Assembly (NCBI RefSeq): GCF_051106095.1
Contig: NC_135784.1
Span: 153,547,428 to 153,611,427 of the forward strand
Origin: Pogona vitticeps
Taxonomy: Eukaryota > Chordata > Lepidosauria > Squamata > Agamidae
Direction of reading: 5' to 3'
Length of the DNA: 64,000 bases
Below, piece by piece: positions 11,321-23,483 of the stretch. The notes beneath the pieces are model-generated. The model saw only the letters and a list, made by a program, of their open reading frames with translations, made no database searches and had not been told where the DNA came from. Every line of letters starts with the position of its first letter. The first letter of the stretch is position 1. Made by a program: the position numbers and the translations under genes.

Positions 11321-11824
11321 CGAAGCAAGAAACCCTGTAGGTTTTCAACATGGCTGGATGACGTGAGGAAAATAAAAGAGACGTTAATATAAACTTACTG
11401 ATGTTTTTCGCATTCACCGAACGTTGTGATGTCCTTCAGGGTAGCAGATGAGACCATCTTGAAATAACACCTTTATTGTTTTCAGGGCTTCTGTCTCCTT
11501 TTTTTGGTGTCTGGTTTTTAAGTACTGTACTTTTATTGCATCTCAATCAATTTATGAAATCTTCCCCTCATCACTTTCCTGAAAAGAGAGGCTTGTGTAA
11601 CTGTAAGAAGAGCTGCTCTGACGATTCCTTTTGCAGATCTGTAATTTTACAGAGCTGTGATTTTAGTGTGGTGTTTGGTTCTTTTTAATATTTGTATGCT
11701 CACTGCTTTTAGCTTTTAACAATTGCCTTTTAATGATACAAACTGCCTTGTGTCTTTTTTAAGGAGAAATGTGAAATAAAATATTTAAATAATAGCTAAA
11801 CTTGAGAGACAATATGGTTTAGTA

Positions 11825-11960
11825 CACTGGTTCTTAACCTTGGGTTACTCAGGAGTTTTGGACTGCAACTCCCAGAAGCCTTCACCGCCAACTGTGCTGG
11901 CTGGGGTTTCTGGGAGTTGCAGTTCAAAAACATCTGAGTAACAAAGGTTAAGAACCACTG
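11825..11960. mobile_element. Hairpin hAT MITE, copy 1 (TSD GTTTAGTA)
   Basis: A 136-bp element with ends CACTGGTTCTTAACCTT and AAGGTTAAGAACCACTG, flanked by perfect 8-bp duplications GTTTAGTA (11817-11824 and 11961-11968). The two halves are largely reverse complements (CTGCAACTCCCAGAAG against CTTCTGGGAGTTGCAG-type arms), so the single strand can fold into one long hairpin. The CAGTGGTTCT terminus and 8-bp duplication identify the hAT superfamily. No transposase. Confidence 0.93.
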
Positions 11961-11999
11961 GTTTAGTAGGTGAAGTGTCAACTCAGTATACCTGGTTTC

Positions 12000-12130
12000 A
12001 CATCTCTTTTTGACCTTGGAAACTGACTGGAGGGGCAATGGTAAACCACCTCTTGATCATTTCACATGCAGTACTTTGAAAACCGAGTTAGGATCACCAT
12101 AAGTTAGAAGCAACCTCATGGCACATAACA
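12000..12130 (+). mobile_element. tRNA-SINE 3' fragment
   Basis: Contains GGATCACCATAAGTTAGAAG and CAACCTCATGGCACATAA, the degenerate form of the GGGTCGCCATAAGTCGGAAG-type tail that also ends the more complete SINE at 41401-41648. No head is visible. Confidence 0.5.
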
Positions 12131-12312
12131 CAATAGCTAAATTACAACAACAATGGATTGCTGTATACAGAGAGAAGTCCTCTGCTGATGCTATGAAAAA
12201 GTCAAACTGATGATAGTGTTCTAAGAAGTAGTTTTGGTTAGACTTCACTGAAGGTGGTGAAAGGAATCTGTACAGTTGCTTTAAAAAATAGATGTTGGAT
12301 TGAATATTCACA

Positions 12313-14434
12313 ACAATCTCCAGTACTCAAGAGATCTGTAAACCCATTATAGAACAATTCTTTGCTTATGTTCTAACATTTTCTGATTGATATTGGTGGA
12401 GAATTGTTCTCTGTTAAAATAAGGAGAAATGTCTTCTTACAGAAGAGATTCATTATGCCTAGATAACATATGAATAGCAGTTGGCAATTGGGGTATATAA
12501 ATAAGACTCAAAGCCATTTACCCTTAGAAGAATTGATGTTTTGAGACAGAAATGTAGGTGTCAATAAAATAGCATTCAGGGTTCCTTAAAAAAATTAAAT
12601 CTGACATCCCAGCTTTGAAAAGTTCTACAGCAGTCTAATTTGTCTTGTTCTTTGCTTTCATATCAGTAAAGATTTAAAAAAGCATAGGTGGGGGTCAGTT
12701 TTTAATTTGACTAGATCAGCCAGCTTGCTAAGGTCACCTTACGAATATATTTCATTCCTCAGCAAAAGTATTCATTGGCTTTATCAGTGTGAATGGAAGA
12801 ACAGTCTGCAAAAGAGCTTCCTGAAAATTACCCCTTCCAAATACATTTTTTTCTTTCTACACTTAGGTGGCACATAGCTTCCCCTTTTCTACAGAAAAAC
12901 AGGTGAAAAAACAGATGGGCCAGTATTAGGTGAAATATTAGTAAATATAAAATAATTCAGACTTGTCACTTTTTTTATTCAGATGCAAATGCTGACCAAG
13001 GTTGCTTTGGGGTGGAACAAAAATCTATGAAGGGAAGGAAATATTCCTTCCTGCTGGAACACATCCAAGGGTGTGGTTACATTGCAGAAATAAATCAGGA
13101 GTTGGTTCAAGTATTTTGAAGTTGGTTTATTGTTACATGGTCTTTGTGTCCGTCTCTATCTTAATGGGAGAATTTGATGTCTGATTCTGTATATCAGTCC
13201 AGAGAACTACATGGAATTTCAAATTACAGCATTTAGAAGCAATATGGCAATTTTGTGTGTGGGTGGGTAGGTAGGTAGGTAGGTAGGTAGAGGGAGATAT
13301 AAATATCTGAAAGCTGGGGAATGCTTCGTTTTCCCTCCCTTCAAGTGAACTCTGTAAAGACGTCTGAAGAAGGATTCCAGGGAGGGAGGGGGGGAGGCGA
13401 AGTCAGAAAATCACCCAGGCCACATGGAAACACCCCCTTGTTTATTATGTTGCATTAGCACAAATGATCATCTGGCAATCGTTCCACTTTGCTTGGCTGA
13501 GATCATTAGGTTGGCTCCTTCCCAAACCCTTTTCACAAGAACGGAGTAGAGAGATAATATTGGGGTGTGTGGGGGGGGGAAATTTCATAATAAGAATTTT
13601 AAAAAGCACAGGCACTTGATTCTTCAAGTTGTCAGCTACATCTGAAGAGGAAATCCCACTCAACTGATGCCACCATTAGACTTACACATGGATGCACACG
13701 CACATACTGCATAATTTTTTGCCACTGTGGCTTGCAAAGAAGAATGGACCAGTCCCTTTGGAGCTTTGTGGGGTCTGCTTCCTGACTTTCCTCTTGGAGC
13801 CTCCTATTTCCTTCTCTAGCATTTCTCTCTACCTCTCCTCTTCGTGTTTTGCTCGCCCGCCACAGAAGGGTGTTCCTGTTTTCATGGAGCTCTCCAGCAG
13901 TCAAGTGCTTGGGGTTTTTAAAACAATTTTTTAACTGGAATAGCACTAGATCAGAGTTCTATATAGAAAGTATATATATAACAGATCAGACTGCAAGGTG
14001 ACCATGCAGTCTGAAAAACATGATCCTGACATCCAATACTTGACAAACCCTACATATACAATTTAGTCCTACACAGGCAAGCACATGTGCCAAAAAGCAA
14101 TTCAAAATAAAATGTGTTCACAAATGAGTTAAAATAAACATCCCCCTCCTGGCTGTTTAAAATACTTTGCTTTCTGAACAAAAGCCACACTCCCTGGCAA
14201 AAAAAAAGTATGCTTAGCTGTACTTTGTGTAATTGTTAAATGGATTTCAAGCATGCTAAACCCGATGCAAACCCGATAGTATTTTGATGTGTTATTGAGC
14301 CCCAAGTTGTTTCAGGTTGTTTCAGTTGCAGCTTTCAGCCCTTTTGTCTCTATGTCCAATTCCAGCCGCAAAGATATACAATCGCCTTCATACATTGGTG
14401 TTTGAAAACTTGTTTAATTGCCTTTAATATATAG
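12313..14434. other. Intergenic, downstream of METTL7A-like gene 1
   Basis: AT-rich DNA with the short GGTA repeat and no recognisable gene. The 3' UTR of the minus-strand methyltransferase gene should lie at the upper end. The longest open frame (minus, 13632-13946) matches no family I know and has no supporting features. Confidence 0.5.
13261..13290 (+). repeat. (GGTA)n microsatellite
   Basis: About seven GGTA/GGTG units in intergenic DNA. Confidence 0.9.
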
Positions 14435-14671
14435 TTACTTGACAGCATAGCCTATGACATGAGGCTTAGCAGGATTCCACTTCAATGGGGCATCTATATG
14501 TCGTAGCTTCAGCTCTGAGAATCCAGCTTTTTCCAGGCCTTTCCAGGTTTCTCTGGTCAAATGGCACCCATCAAACAATATGGTAAACGCTGGTGCATAG
14601 ATTTGCTGCCAGAAGAGACTCCAACTGCCTGGAGCTCCTGCAACATGTTCCATGAAGTAGAAAGCACCTCC
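14435..14671 (-). CDS. METTL7A: METTL7A/TMT1A-like gene 1, exon 2
   Basis: Terminal coding exon, 237 nt with the TAA stop, acceptor TTTGTACAG. It begins GGAFYFMEHVAG, completing the LRPGG motif of class I methyltransferases started in exon 1, and ends PHVIGYAVK, close to the mammalian METTL7A ending PHIYGYAVK. It contributes 78 residues for a protein of 246 aa, against 244 for human METTL7A (from memory). Hand comparison with the corresponding exon at 33633-33869 gives 49 of 78 identical residues, so the two genes are clear paralogs. Confidence 0.9.
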   Translation of the reverse strand, partial: GGAFYFMEHVAGAPGSWSLFWQQIYAPAFTILFDGCHLTRETWKGLEKAGFSELKLRHIDAPLKWNPAKPHVIGYAVK

Positions 14672-15019
14672 CTGTACAAATAAAATAAGATGGATGTTAA
14701 TGACATTTAGATTTTTGGATAAGCACTCTTACGGATTGCTTTCTACTGTACAGTGAAGGGCATTTACTGTGTCTGTTTGGCAGCACTTGCCCAGAGAGCT
14801 GTTCACTTTGCACAGCAACTACTGATTGCTAGAGTGATTGAGTTCTAAGACATTTCTAACCTGCATCTCCCAAAGGCCTCCTAAGATGAAGAGGATCCCT
14901 AGAGTTCCCCTGGGGTCTGCCTGAAGGTGAGGTGGGATGGAAAGCTTTTGGTTTTCCATCACAGCCATGGCATAGCCTCACTGGAGCACCGTAGTGGTAT
15001 GTATGTCAGCAGATCCCAG

Positions 15020-15362
15020 CCATCATCATAGGCATCCTTCAGTCTCGGGAGACTATGGTAAAGTGCTCTGTATTGAGAAGTGTCCTCTCCAGAGCATGAA
15101 GCCTGGGTAAAGTAGTATGGAGGATAGGCTGTTACCCAAGCAGCAAATCCCCCCTCTCCACGTTGCTGAAGTGGTCCAATGGAAAGGCAAGAGCCAATAC
15201 AACTGGTTCAAGCAACGTCGCAGGAGTTGGCAGAATGACACAAACTGCCTTCGGGACTCCAGCTCTGGATTTTGCCTCTAGGTTAACTCCTGAAGCCTTT
15301 GTGGATATAGCCACAAGGCAGTGGAGGTTTGAAATTGGAGTTTTCCTTCTCCCAGCCACCAT
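15020..15362. mobile_element. Unclassified LINE-related repeat, copy 1
   Basis: Shares long blocks with 23937-25030, for example CTTCAGTCTCGGGAGACTAT, GGATAGGCTGTTACCCAAGC, AGCAAATCCCCCCTCTCCAC and CTGAAGCCTTTGTGGATAT. The other copy encodes a piece of non-LTR endonuclease between these blocks, so I treat both as fragments of one LINE family or of a SINE mobilised by it. Confidence 0.55.
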
Positions 15363-16168
15363 TTGAATTATTTGATTGGACTCCCAGATGCAAGTGCATG
15401 GGTATTCCTAGTCTTTCTACCCTCATTGTCATTCCCTTCACAGTCCCTTCTGCTCTTTATAAAATTGGCAAGGTTCAGAGGAAAGCTGCCCCAGTTTTAC
15501 TGGAGGCCAGGAAAAGGGATGACAAGGCTGATGGAAAATGGAATCTACTGAAGTTTTTAAAAGTTTCTTTACCAAAGAGTAAAGAAAGGAGACAGTTTAT
15601 GTCAGTTTACCAAGAAAAGAAACATCAGTTTAAGTGAGCAGAATTTTCTCCAGTCTTGTCAGTTTTCCTGATCAGTACCAAAAGATAGCAAGATATCAAG
15701 CTCTTTCCAAAATATGTATAACTCTATGAAATAAATTGCAAGGAGCCAAAATATATTTCAAACAAAAGAGCACACATTTTCTGTCTGTGTTGGTCTGTCT
15801 GCCTCTTTCACAGAGGAAAGGAGGAAGGGCTATAAATAGATGCTAGATCAACTTTACCAGACGGCAACTGAAATGCTACATACAAATATATTAAAAACTT
15901 CGTTTTTGTGTTTCACAGAAGCATCTAATAACAGGAGAGAAGCTTAAAATTTTTTAAAGGTAGTAGTTTTTAACATTCCTATATCTGCCTAGAGATGCAT
16001 TATATCTAACATAGTGGGGTTTACTTCTGAACACGCATGTTTAGGACTGCATTCTAAAGAAATGTTTGGAATCTCTCTAATGTGCTATCGAGAATGCCTC
16101 TCAAGGCGTTGGCAATGTTTCCAGCAGGCTTGCATTTAGGAAATACAGGAGAAAATGGGGGTCTAGAA

Positions 16169-16709
16169 CAGGGGTCAGGGAACTTTTTTACCTTTTTACC
16201 CCCCTCAATTTATATACGTTGACATTACCCCCCCCCGTCCACGGCCGACCCCCCCTGCCTCTGCGCTCACCCGGGACCTGTGGCCACCACCCAGGCAGCC
16301 AGTCTGGAGCCACCACACCGCTGGGAAAGCGTGTCCTTGGCAAGGGGAGGCGGGCGCCATGGGGCCAGCTCAGGTAAGGCGGGGTGGGAAGGGGGCCTCC
16401 TCACCGGCACACTAGGTGGGTGGGTGCGGGCAGGAAGGAGAGCCTTGGTCAGGGTTCCACTAGGCAAAGAGTCCAGCTGGCCTGGTACGCCGCCCTCGCC
16501 TCCACTTTGGAGTTGAGGAGGGCAGGCGGGTGCCCTGTGCAGTTCCTCGCCAGAGCTCGCTCTCCCCACGACAGAACAGCCGCCTACACACAGCATCATC
16601 GGAAATAAAATGGCTGGGGGTAAAATGCCTTCCACAACTGTCCTCATTACCCCCAGGATTTTAATTTTTACCCCATTTGGGGTAATTTACCCCTGTTCCC
16701 TGACTACTG
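16169..16709. mobile_element. GC-rich hAT MITE (TSD GTCTAGAA) in METTL7A-like intron
   Basis: A 541-bp element with inverted ends CAGGGGTCAGGGAAC and GTTCCCTGACTACTG, flanked by a perfect 8-bp duplication GTCTAGAA (16161-16168 and 16710-16717). It lies wholly inside the single intron of methyltransferase gene 1. The interior, 16250-16600, is unusually GC- and CpG-rich and produces long open frames on both strands. These are compositional and not genes. The hAT superfamily call rests on the terminus and the 8-bp duplication. Confidence 0.92.
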
Positions 16710-16839
16710 GTCTAGAATGATCAGGTCTGTGAATGTTAACAGCTCAAAAGCAAACTTTGTTGTGCTCACATAATATAGAAGGCTTTTTCTGTCATCTGCC
16801 ATATAACTAGCCTGTATCTGTGTGTATTTCACACCATTA

Positions 16840-16990
16840 TTTTCATGACCTCAGTGCAGCTTAACATGGCTCTCTCCACCCCAACCCTATGAGGCAGTTC
16901 AAGCAGAGACAGAGGAGGGGAATTTCCTTGCTCAGCAGGGATTCATGCCTTTCTCCAGAGTCCCATTGCAACACTCAGGGATTCCTAGTT
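16840..16990. mobile_element. Possible MIR/core-SINE relic
   Basis: The stretch around CCAACCCTATGAGGCAG and TTCCTTGCTCAGCAGGGATT resembles the degenerate central part of old core-SINEs. Weak support. Confidence 0.25.
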
Positions 16991-17044
16991 TAGCATGCTA
17001 GTTACTGGCTTATCCATCCTCTTTCCATATCATGAGTTACTTAC

Positions 17045-17548
17045 TGGTCTCAGCACTCGCAAGACTTCTTCCAGGACTCTTTCTGTGCTTTTCACAGAGC
17101 ATAATACCAGAGTGCTAACTACCACATCGACTGATGCATCTGGTATTTGGTGCAAGTCCTCCGCTGGTGCCACCAAGCAACGCTCCAGCTTTACGTGTGG
17201 ATTCTCAGACAGATTCTTTTCAAGAAATTTCTTGAAGTTGGGGTTGGGATCAGTGCATATCACTCTGCATCCTCTCGGGTAGTACTGGAAGTTGGTCCCA
17301 GTTCCTGTGCCAATCTCCAGTAGGGTCAGCTCGCCTGCAGGGCTTGCAAAATCTTTCAGGTTGCTGAGAAGTTCCTTCTTCTTGGCATTCATCTTCTTGT
17401 TGTAATGGACTGATATCACGGCCATGAAATATGGGAAGGCCCTGTGGCAGAGAGAGCCCCATATTCCCACGTACCACAGCAGGTAAATGGGGAGAAGAAA
17501 GATCTGGATACATGTTCTAAGCAGGAGAACGAGGCAGCTTGCTTCCAT
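17045..17548 (-). CDS. METTL7A: METTL7A/TMT1A-like gene 1, exon 1
   Basis: First coding exon, 168 codons, ATG at 17548, donor GTAAGT, phase 0. The N-terminus (MEASCLVLLLRTCIQIFLL) is a hydrophobic membrane anchor. The SAM-binding motif I is LLEIGTGTGTNF (about residues 75-90) and is followed by CRVICTDPNPNF and VDVVVSTLVLCSV, all conserved in this family. METTL7A/METTL7B (TMT1A/TMT1B) are ER- and lipid-droplet-associated enzymes that transfer a methyl group from SAM to alkyl thiols (family knowledge). The frame is intact. The exon and intron pattern is the same as in the plus-strand gene at 30338-33869. Gene order and similarity favour METTL7A over METTL7B, but the protein is more divergent than the plus-strand copy. 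Confidence 0.9.
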
Positions 17549-19198
17549 GTTAGGAAGAGAGAATCACCGAGGAAAAGCAAATACGTTTTTGCAGAGTCCG
17601 GGGCAGAGTTTGCTTTCATCTGTTGCTTCCAGTGTTAAGTTAAAGAACCAATCAAAATGGAACTGCTGTCCGGGAATAGCTTGGTAAAAGTCCAAAGCAT
17701 ACCAAGCAAAGACCTTGGCAATAACCCTGTAGTTGCTGGTATGTCTCATTTCAGAGGCACATACTTTCTATTCCAAATTATAGTTTTGATACAATAACTT
17801 CAGTATACAGTACTATTTTTAGACAGAAAGATTTTCCATGTTCACTCTACAATCCTGTATGTACTTAATAAGAATTTAAGTCTAACTGTATTCAGTGGAA
17901 CATGAACCTTAGGCACAGAATGGGTGTAATTTGTGAAAGCTCAGACTAAAATCAGTTCATTAGTGTCAAAAGACTCTCAGTTGCTTTGCTAGCATTGAAT
18001 ACGGTACCTCTATTAGGATACGAATAGTCCAATACTGCCATATAGTTTCTTGATGATTACTTATTAAGTAATATTCCCAATTTTATTGCTCTTTGTTTTA
18101 TGGTTTTCCTGATACCTGAGATACTCTGGTTTATAGTCCCCCACTGTACTACCTCCTTATCAAAAACAGATCACTATTTTTGTTTTATGAGTTTCCCATG
18201 GTTAGAAGGTCAATTAAACAAAAGTTCTATTCTCTGTTTACAAATTCTAAAGGAAAGGAGTTGGTTTATGTAATCAAACACATCTCTCATGATCCAAAAT
18301 TTTCCTGCAAAGGAACAAAAGATCCCATTTACGGCGGAAAAAGTACATGGCAAAACAGAGGCTTCACTGTAAAAAGATCAGATGGCTCTTTTATCTGCAG
18401 AAGCTAAATCCCCATGGTGGAGCATCAGCTTCACATTTGTGCAAAGCAAATTGAAATTGACATTTTAGAGAGCACTACATGTTAGAATGTAGGAGAGGAG
18501 AGGAGAGGAGAGGAGAGGAGATTGGGGCGAGGCTTGCTGTTGGTGGCAGCAGCCTCAGGCAATCCCTAATATCACTTTTAATTACCATTTGAAATCTGAA
18601 ATTACTGCTAGGAGTTAGCACACACTTTTCTTCACCTATGAAAGATGGCCTTGTCCCAGTCTAGCAAGTATGGGCCAGGTATAGCTGTGCCAAGGTGTAT
18701 CTCCGGATCCGTAGAAGGATTGTATGTAACATGTTAAAAATCCTTTTCACCTAACATTTTTAATAGATGCTTATTAATTCTTTATATTTGAACAGTTTAC
18801 TGTTTTTAGCTTCTAAAACTGTGTTTTTAATGATATAAGCTGCCTTGAGTCGTTTTTAGGAGAAAGGCGGGGTAAAATATCTTAAATAACAATATCTGAA
18901 TGTCAAGTTTCAGCGTGTCAACTACTTTATTGCAGTTGCAAAATATTTCACATAATCTGAAGATTTACTTTTTAAAACCTGAAGGTGAAAAGAATATTTG
19001 GGTGTTCCTGTGAATCCTTCCAAAATTAAGCATTCAGAGAGTCCCATTAGCCTAAGAGCATTCAAATCAACTACTTTTAACTTAGTTCATCCTTGGACTG
19101 TTAAAGGCTAATTGAAGGCTGGAGACACTTCATAACATGGACAGAGAGTACTTTAAGGACTCAGTTCCTCTGAGGTCTATAAATATTAACCAGCTTGG
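17549..19198. other. Upstream region of METTL7A-like gene 1
   Basis: Should hold the promoter and 5' UTR of the minus-strand methyltransferase. Unlike gene 2 there is no CpG island here. It includes a (GGAGA)n repeat at 18491-18521 and an L2-like 3' tail near 18840-18890 (CTGCCTTGAGTCGTTTTTAG). No other gene was recognised. Confidence 0.5.
18491..18521 (+). repeat. (GGAGA)n microsatellite
   Basis: Six pure GGAGA units in intergenic DNA. Confidence 0.9.
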
Positions 19199-19919
19199 TA
19201 CAGTGGTGCCTTGACTTACGACCATAATCCGTTCCAGAAGATGGTCATAAGTCGAAATGGTTGTAAGTCGAAGCAGCATTTCCTATTAAAATGCATTGAA
19301 ACCTGATTAATCCATTCTGGCTGTTTTTGGTTGTATGTAGAGGCAGCGGTCACGAGTCGAAGCATTTGTTCCCATAGGAACTAATGCAAAAACAGTTAAT
19401 CCATCCCCTACCACTACGGGGAGAATTTTTCTTCTTTTAACCTAAGATGACTTAGGTTAAAAAAGGGCAGGAAAGGAGGGAGGGAACAATGGGGAAAAGA
19501 GGAAAGAAAGAAGGTTATCACTGGGGCACACAAACCCCTCAGACAAAGGTTTGTGCTGTTAAGCACAAAAAGAGAGAAGATAGAGCGAAGACAATTGGGG
19601 GGCAAGACTTGAGTCTAAACCCCATTTTACACCATGCCAGCCCACCACAGCAGCCCCTCACAGAAAATTTTCTGATTTTAAAACAAAAAGACTTTGGAGT
19701 CTAAACCCCATTTTACAGCATGCCAGCCACCACAGCCCCTTGCAGAAAATGTTCTGATTTTAAAACAAAAAGACTTTGGAGTCACATTTTAAACCCACAC
19801 AGTTTTAAACAAAAGAAAGGTCACAGTACACAAACCCTAGGAGCCACAGAATGGAATAATAATAATAAATTTTACATTTAAAAATTACGCTCTAATTTTC
19901 ACATTTAATTTTAATTTAA
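19199..19919. mobile_element. Tigger-like MITE, copy 2a, with internal tandem duplication
   Basis: Starts TACAGTGGTGCCTTGACTTA and carries the family interior with CATTCCTA/AACCTAAGATGA motifs also seen in copy 1. No matching 3' terminus is seen before the next element, which begins at 19920. Between about 19609 and 19780 a unit of about 84 bp (TCTAAACCCCATTTTACA to AAAAAGACTTTGGAG) is present twice in tandem. Confidence 0.6.
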
Positions 19920-20227
19920 TACAGTGGTGCCTCTACTTACGAACATTTTGACTTACGGGCAGCCCTTGCAAAATTTGGCAGTCTGAAGTCTCTCTCCATA
20001 TCCACACTCTCTAACTGCTGGGGTGAATGAGGTACAGACAAGGATTCTTCGCTAAACAACGGTTAACTGAAAGTTCAAACTTCCCGCTTTCCCCGCCTTC
20101 CCCACTTTTTTTTCTGGTTGAATGTCGAAGCTCCAGTCGCAAGTCAAAACAAATTTTTGCCACCAGAGCTGTTCATAAGTCGAAATGGCTGTAAGTAGGG
20201 ATGTTCATAAGTCAAGGCACCACTGTA
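19920..20227. mobile_element. Tigger-like MITE, copy 2b
   Basis: A 308-bp element with both ends intact: TACAGTGGTGCCTCTACTTA and AAGTCAAGGCACCACTGTA. It directly abuts copy 2a in the same orientation. Confidence 0.75.
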
Positions 20228-23200
20228 TTTGAGCTGCAGGAAAATTCAACCACCTCAGATCAGTTCTCATGGTGAAGGGAGGAGGTATGTAACGAGTGAT
20301 GGAGTAATACAACAAATAGAGATATTTATTTTAATGGCCTCAAAACAAAAGCACAACACACAATCAGCACAAGAAAGAATAACTCTATCAAAGAGTTACA
20401 TTATGCAGTTTCAACTGCAAAATGAATAACATTATGAAGTATCAACTTCTTATACTTTTTCAGTCACAAAAGGCATTGCTATTATTGTTACTAATTATAG
20501 CCCAATGCTCTTGTTTATGTGAAGGTTACCAAGCTGGCACACTCTGCCTGGTCAGCAACTTTGCAAATAACCGTCTTAACTGTGGCAGGAAGCTAAGGAA
20601 GAAACATGTCTTCAGCTTAGCACTGCTGAGATGTAGCTATTGGACATAAAGCCCAGCTAGATTAGATAAACATTACTAGGTAAAACTGAAAACAAGCGAG
20701 CATTGTTTATGCCTGGCTACATAAGGCTGCAAAGCTAAGCAACACTTTTCATATCACTTTTGGTGAGAAGTTTTGAGCAAAGTTCAAATCTGAACTAACA
20801 CAAGACAGTATAACAAAATCACGTTTGCATGCTGTAACTGTTTGGAAGCATTTAGCTTCAGGATAGTTACTGTCTACTTTCATGCTTTGACAGAGGCTTT
20901 GGGCAGCACTCTCTTTGATAGATTTTGGCTTGCCTTTAGTTTTTGTTTAGAACAGACGTGTAAGGGGCATGTGGTTTTCTAGAAGTTGGGCCTTCAGAGT
21001 ATGCATCTCTGTCATTAAGAAGATATCATGACACCCACCCACCCACCCCATGTGATAAGAATGTTGGCATGGAATATTAGCCAGGCACCAAGAATAGTGA
21101 CATGAAGATACCAGGCACCTAGATCCGACTTGAGTCCCTTCAAGCCGTTCCTAGTGGGTTCTGGGAAAGGCTAGACATGATGCGGCAGACAGTGCTACAG
21201 TAAAACAAACTGCTATGGGCAACAGTCACCTTGCAGAGGCAACATCAACTGGTTACTACAGTACTTGGTAATGAAAACACAGCATGCATTGCTGAATGAG
21301 ATAGGTACCCTGTTTCATTCTTAGCAAATGCCCACCAGGCTGGGCCATCATTTTTCTTTCACTTGCCTCCAGTTGACTGGGTGGACCTCAGAGCATAGAA
21401 ATCTAAAGTTCAACCCTCCTGTCACTTTCTGAGGAATTAGAGTACTGAAGCAGAAAGACTCATGTTCAAACTCCTAGTCTACTCTGAAGCCAACTGGTGA
21501 CTCTCCAGAATCTGCCACCTGAAGTGGTGGCCTCAATTTGTTTAATGGCAGGGTCAGTCCTGCAACAAAGGAGTCTTTGTGACAACCTATATAAATTCCT
21601 TATTCACCTATATATATATATAGGTGTATGTATGTATGTATGTATGTATATATGTATGTATATATTCACCTATACAACCTATATAAATTCCTCATTCCTT
21701 ATTAATATAACAATTAAACATGGAAAAAGGTGCACCCAACTGCATATTTCAATACTATTTCCATAAGGAGAGATACACCAGTAGCTTGCTTGCTGACATA
21801 GCAGCACCCTCCCTCTACTGTCACCTTTGCTCAGGTTCCCTTAAGCAAATGTACTTCTTTCTCCCTGCCAGATGTAGGAGGTTTATGCAATCGGTTAAGT
21901 GACCTGAGTGGGGGTTGATGAAGGCTATTTCCTGTCTAACTAGAACTTCAAAAGCCCCAATGCCAAGCATAGGACATTATAGCTCCCAGGGCCAGTCATG
22001 CTATATTGGCTCCTGTCCTGAGCTAGAAAATCCTCAGGTGCCTTTCCCCAAACATTTTGTTCAAAGAGTCATGTTAGTCTGTTTCACTAAGTTGACAAAA
22101 ACAAAGGTATTGCAGCACCATCAAGACTGATTTTATCGCAGTGTGGGCTTTTATAAGAGCAATATAAGCACAATACTAACAAAGTAAATATTTAACCATT
22201 TACGACTTCCTATATCAGACGCCTATAGGCCCTCTCCTGTATGGGGTGGCTGTAATTTGAGATGTGTCAATCCAAATTATAGTGCATGGTTGTGTATTAA
22301 CTTGAGCAGGGTTGTTTTAAAGCCCAAATGAAAAACAAAAGTGGGCTTGATTGAATCCTCTCACTAATTTCAAGAAGAGGGTTCAAGGGCAAACCAGCTT
22401 AATGCTGGAGTGCATTGGAGTGGGGTAGGGTGAGGGTTGGTTGCAAAGACTGGAAAATGGCAGGAAAACGCTGCATATTTAACCCTTTGTCCTTGGCCAC
22501 TTGCTTAATCAAAATTCCATCACTCAAGAATGCCTTCCTACCTGTTGGAAGAAAAAGGTAGACCAAAGGGGGTTCACCATCTGCTGCCCAAATTTCCTCT
22601 GCAGTTGATTCCAGTCAGTGATGGAAAATAAGAGGAAAGAGGGTAATTCAAGGACTGTGGGAACTGATGCATGGAACAGAGCTGTGCTTTGACGTCTGGG
22701 AAGCAGCTGCATGGCACCATGGTAAGATTTGCAGCTTCGGAAGGTGTTCCATGACACTGAGCGGAGTAGTGCAGCCCAACAAGGTGTTCAAGCTGGACAT
22801 ACTCTTTTACTATGAACTGAACTGTACTGGGCCAAAAGACCGAGGAACCATGTTCCTTTAAAAAAAAAAGTATTCAACAGTGGACATCCAGTTGTTTTTA
22901 AGAGTATAATTTCAACAATTTTTAATCACTGGCTGTACCAAACAAGGACTGATGGTAGCTGTAATTATGTGGGAGGTCATAATTGTCCACCCTGGCATGA
23001 CATTCTCATCCACCCATCTTGCCTCCCAGGCAGCAGAAGAATCACATGCCGAGCTTAATGATTAGACAGGCAACATGATCTATGAGTTGCTGATTCAGTT
23101 CACAATGATATATGACTATGTCCATCAGAAAGATATTTGAAGTATTCTCTCACTGAAGATATCAACAAAATTAATATTCAGCGTTTAGCTATTTGGGATG

Positions 23201-23343
23201 TGTTTGGACCATAAATTAAGACTAGCTTTGTTTATGAAATGGGTGACTATACTAACTGTTGGAAACATCTCCACCTATGCCATATATTTACATCTCTTGT
23301 TGTTCCTCCTTGTATATGCATGGGAATAGAAGAAAACAATTGC
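20228..23343. other. Intergenic, no gene recognised
   Basis: AT-rich DNA with a (TATG)n repeat at 21609-21665. Short open frames here have no conserved motif. A fragment at 22520-22760 is vaguely LINE-like on the minus strand but could not be assigned. Confidence 0.5.
21609..21665 (+). repeat. (TATG)n/(TA)n microsatellite
   Basis: Short TA run followed by GTATGTATG-type units. Flanking copies of CCTATA-CAACCTATATAAATTCC-like sequence on both sides suggest a local duplication. Confidence 0.85.
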
Positions 23344-23483
23344 TGGGAAGCTCGGTGGTTTAGGTATCTGGCTGTGGAGCCAGAGGTTGTGAGTTCAGTT
23401 CCCCACTGTGCCTTCTTGGTGGGATCATGGTGGTGGTAGACTCAATGATCCATAGGATCCCTTCCAGCTCTGCAGTTCTAAAA
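23344..23483 (+). mobile_element. tRNA-derived SINE with CR1-like tail
   Basis: The head reads GCTCGGTGGTTTAGGTATCT and GAGTTCAGTTCCCCACTGTG, matching a tRNA with A and B boxes. The tail CCATAGGATCCCTTCCAGCT followed by CTGCAGTTCTAA resembles the CR1 3' end (CCTTCCAAC-TATGATTCTA). A CR1-mobilised SINE is the inference. Confidence 0.65.

Noticed and set aside
10956-11417. 153-codon minus-strand frame across the CpG island
   Set aside because: As a whole it has no family match and its start lies outside the island; only the short internal MLSIALL segment is kept as a candidate exon.
13632-13946. 104-codon minus-strand frame
   Set aside because: No conserved motif, no splice or promoter context, and repeat-poor AT-rich surroundings; probably chance.
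16267-16647. Open frames of about 75-126 codons on both strands in GC-rich DNA
   Set aside because: They lie inside a hAT MITE with a defined target duplication and reflect high GC content.
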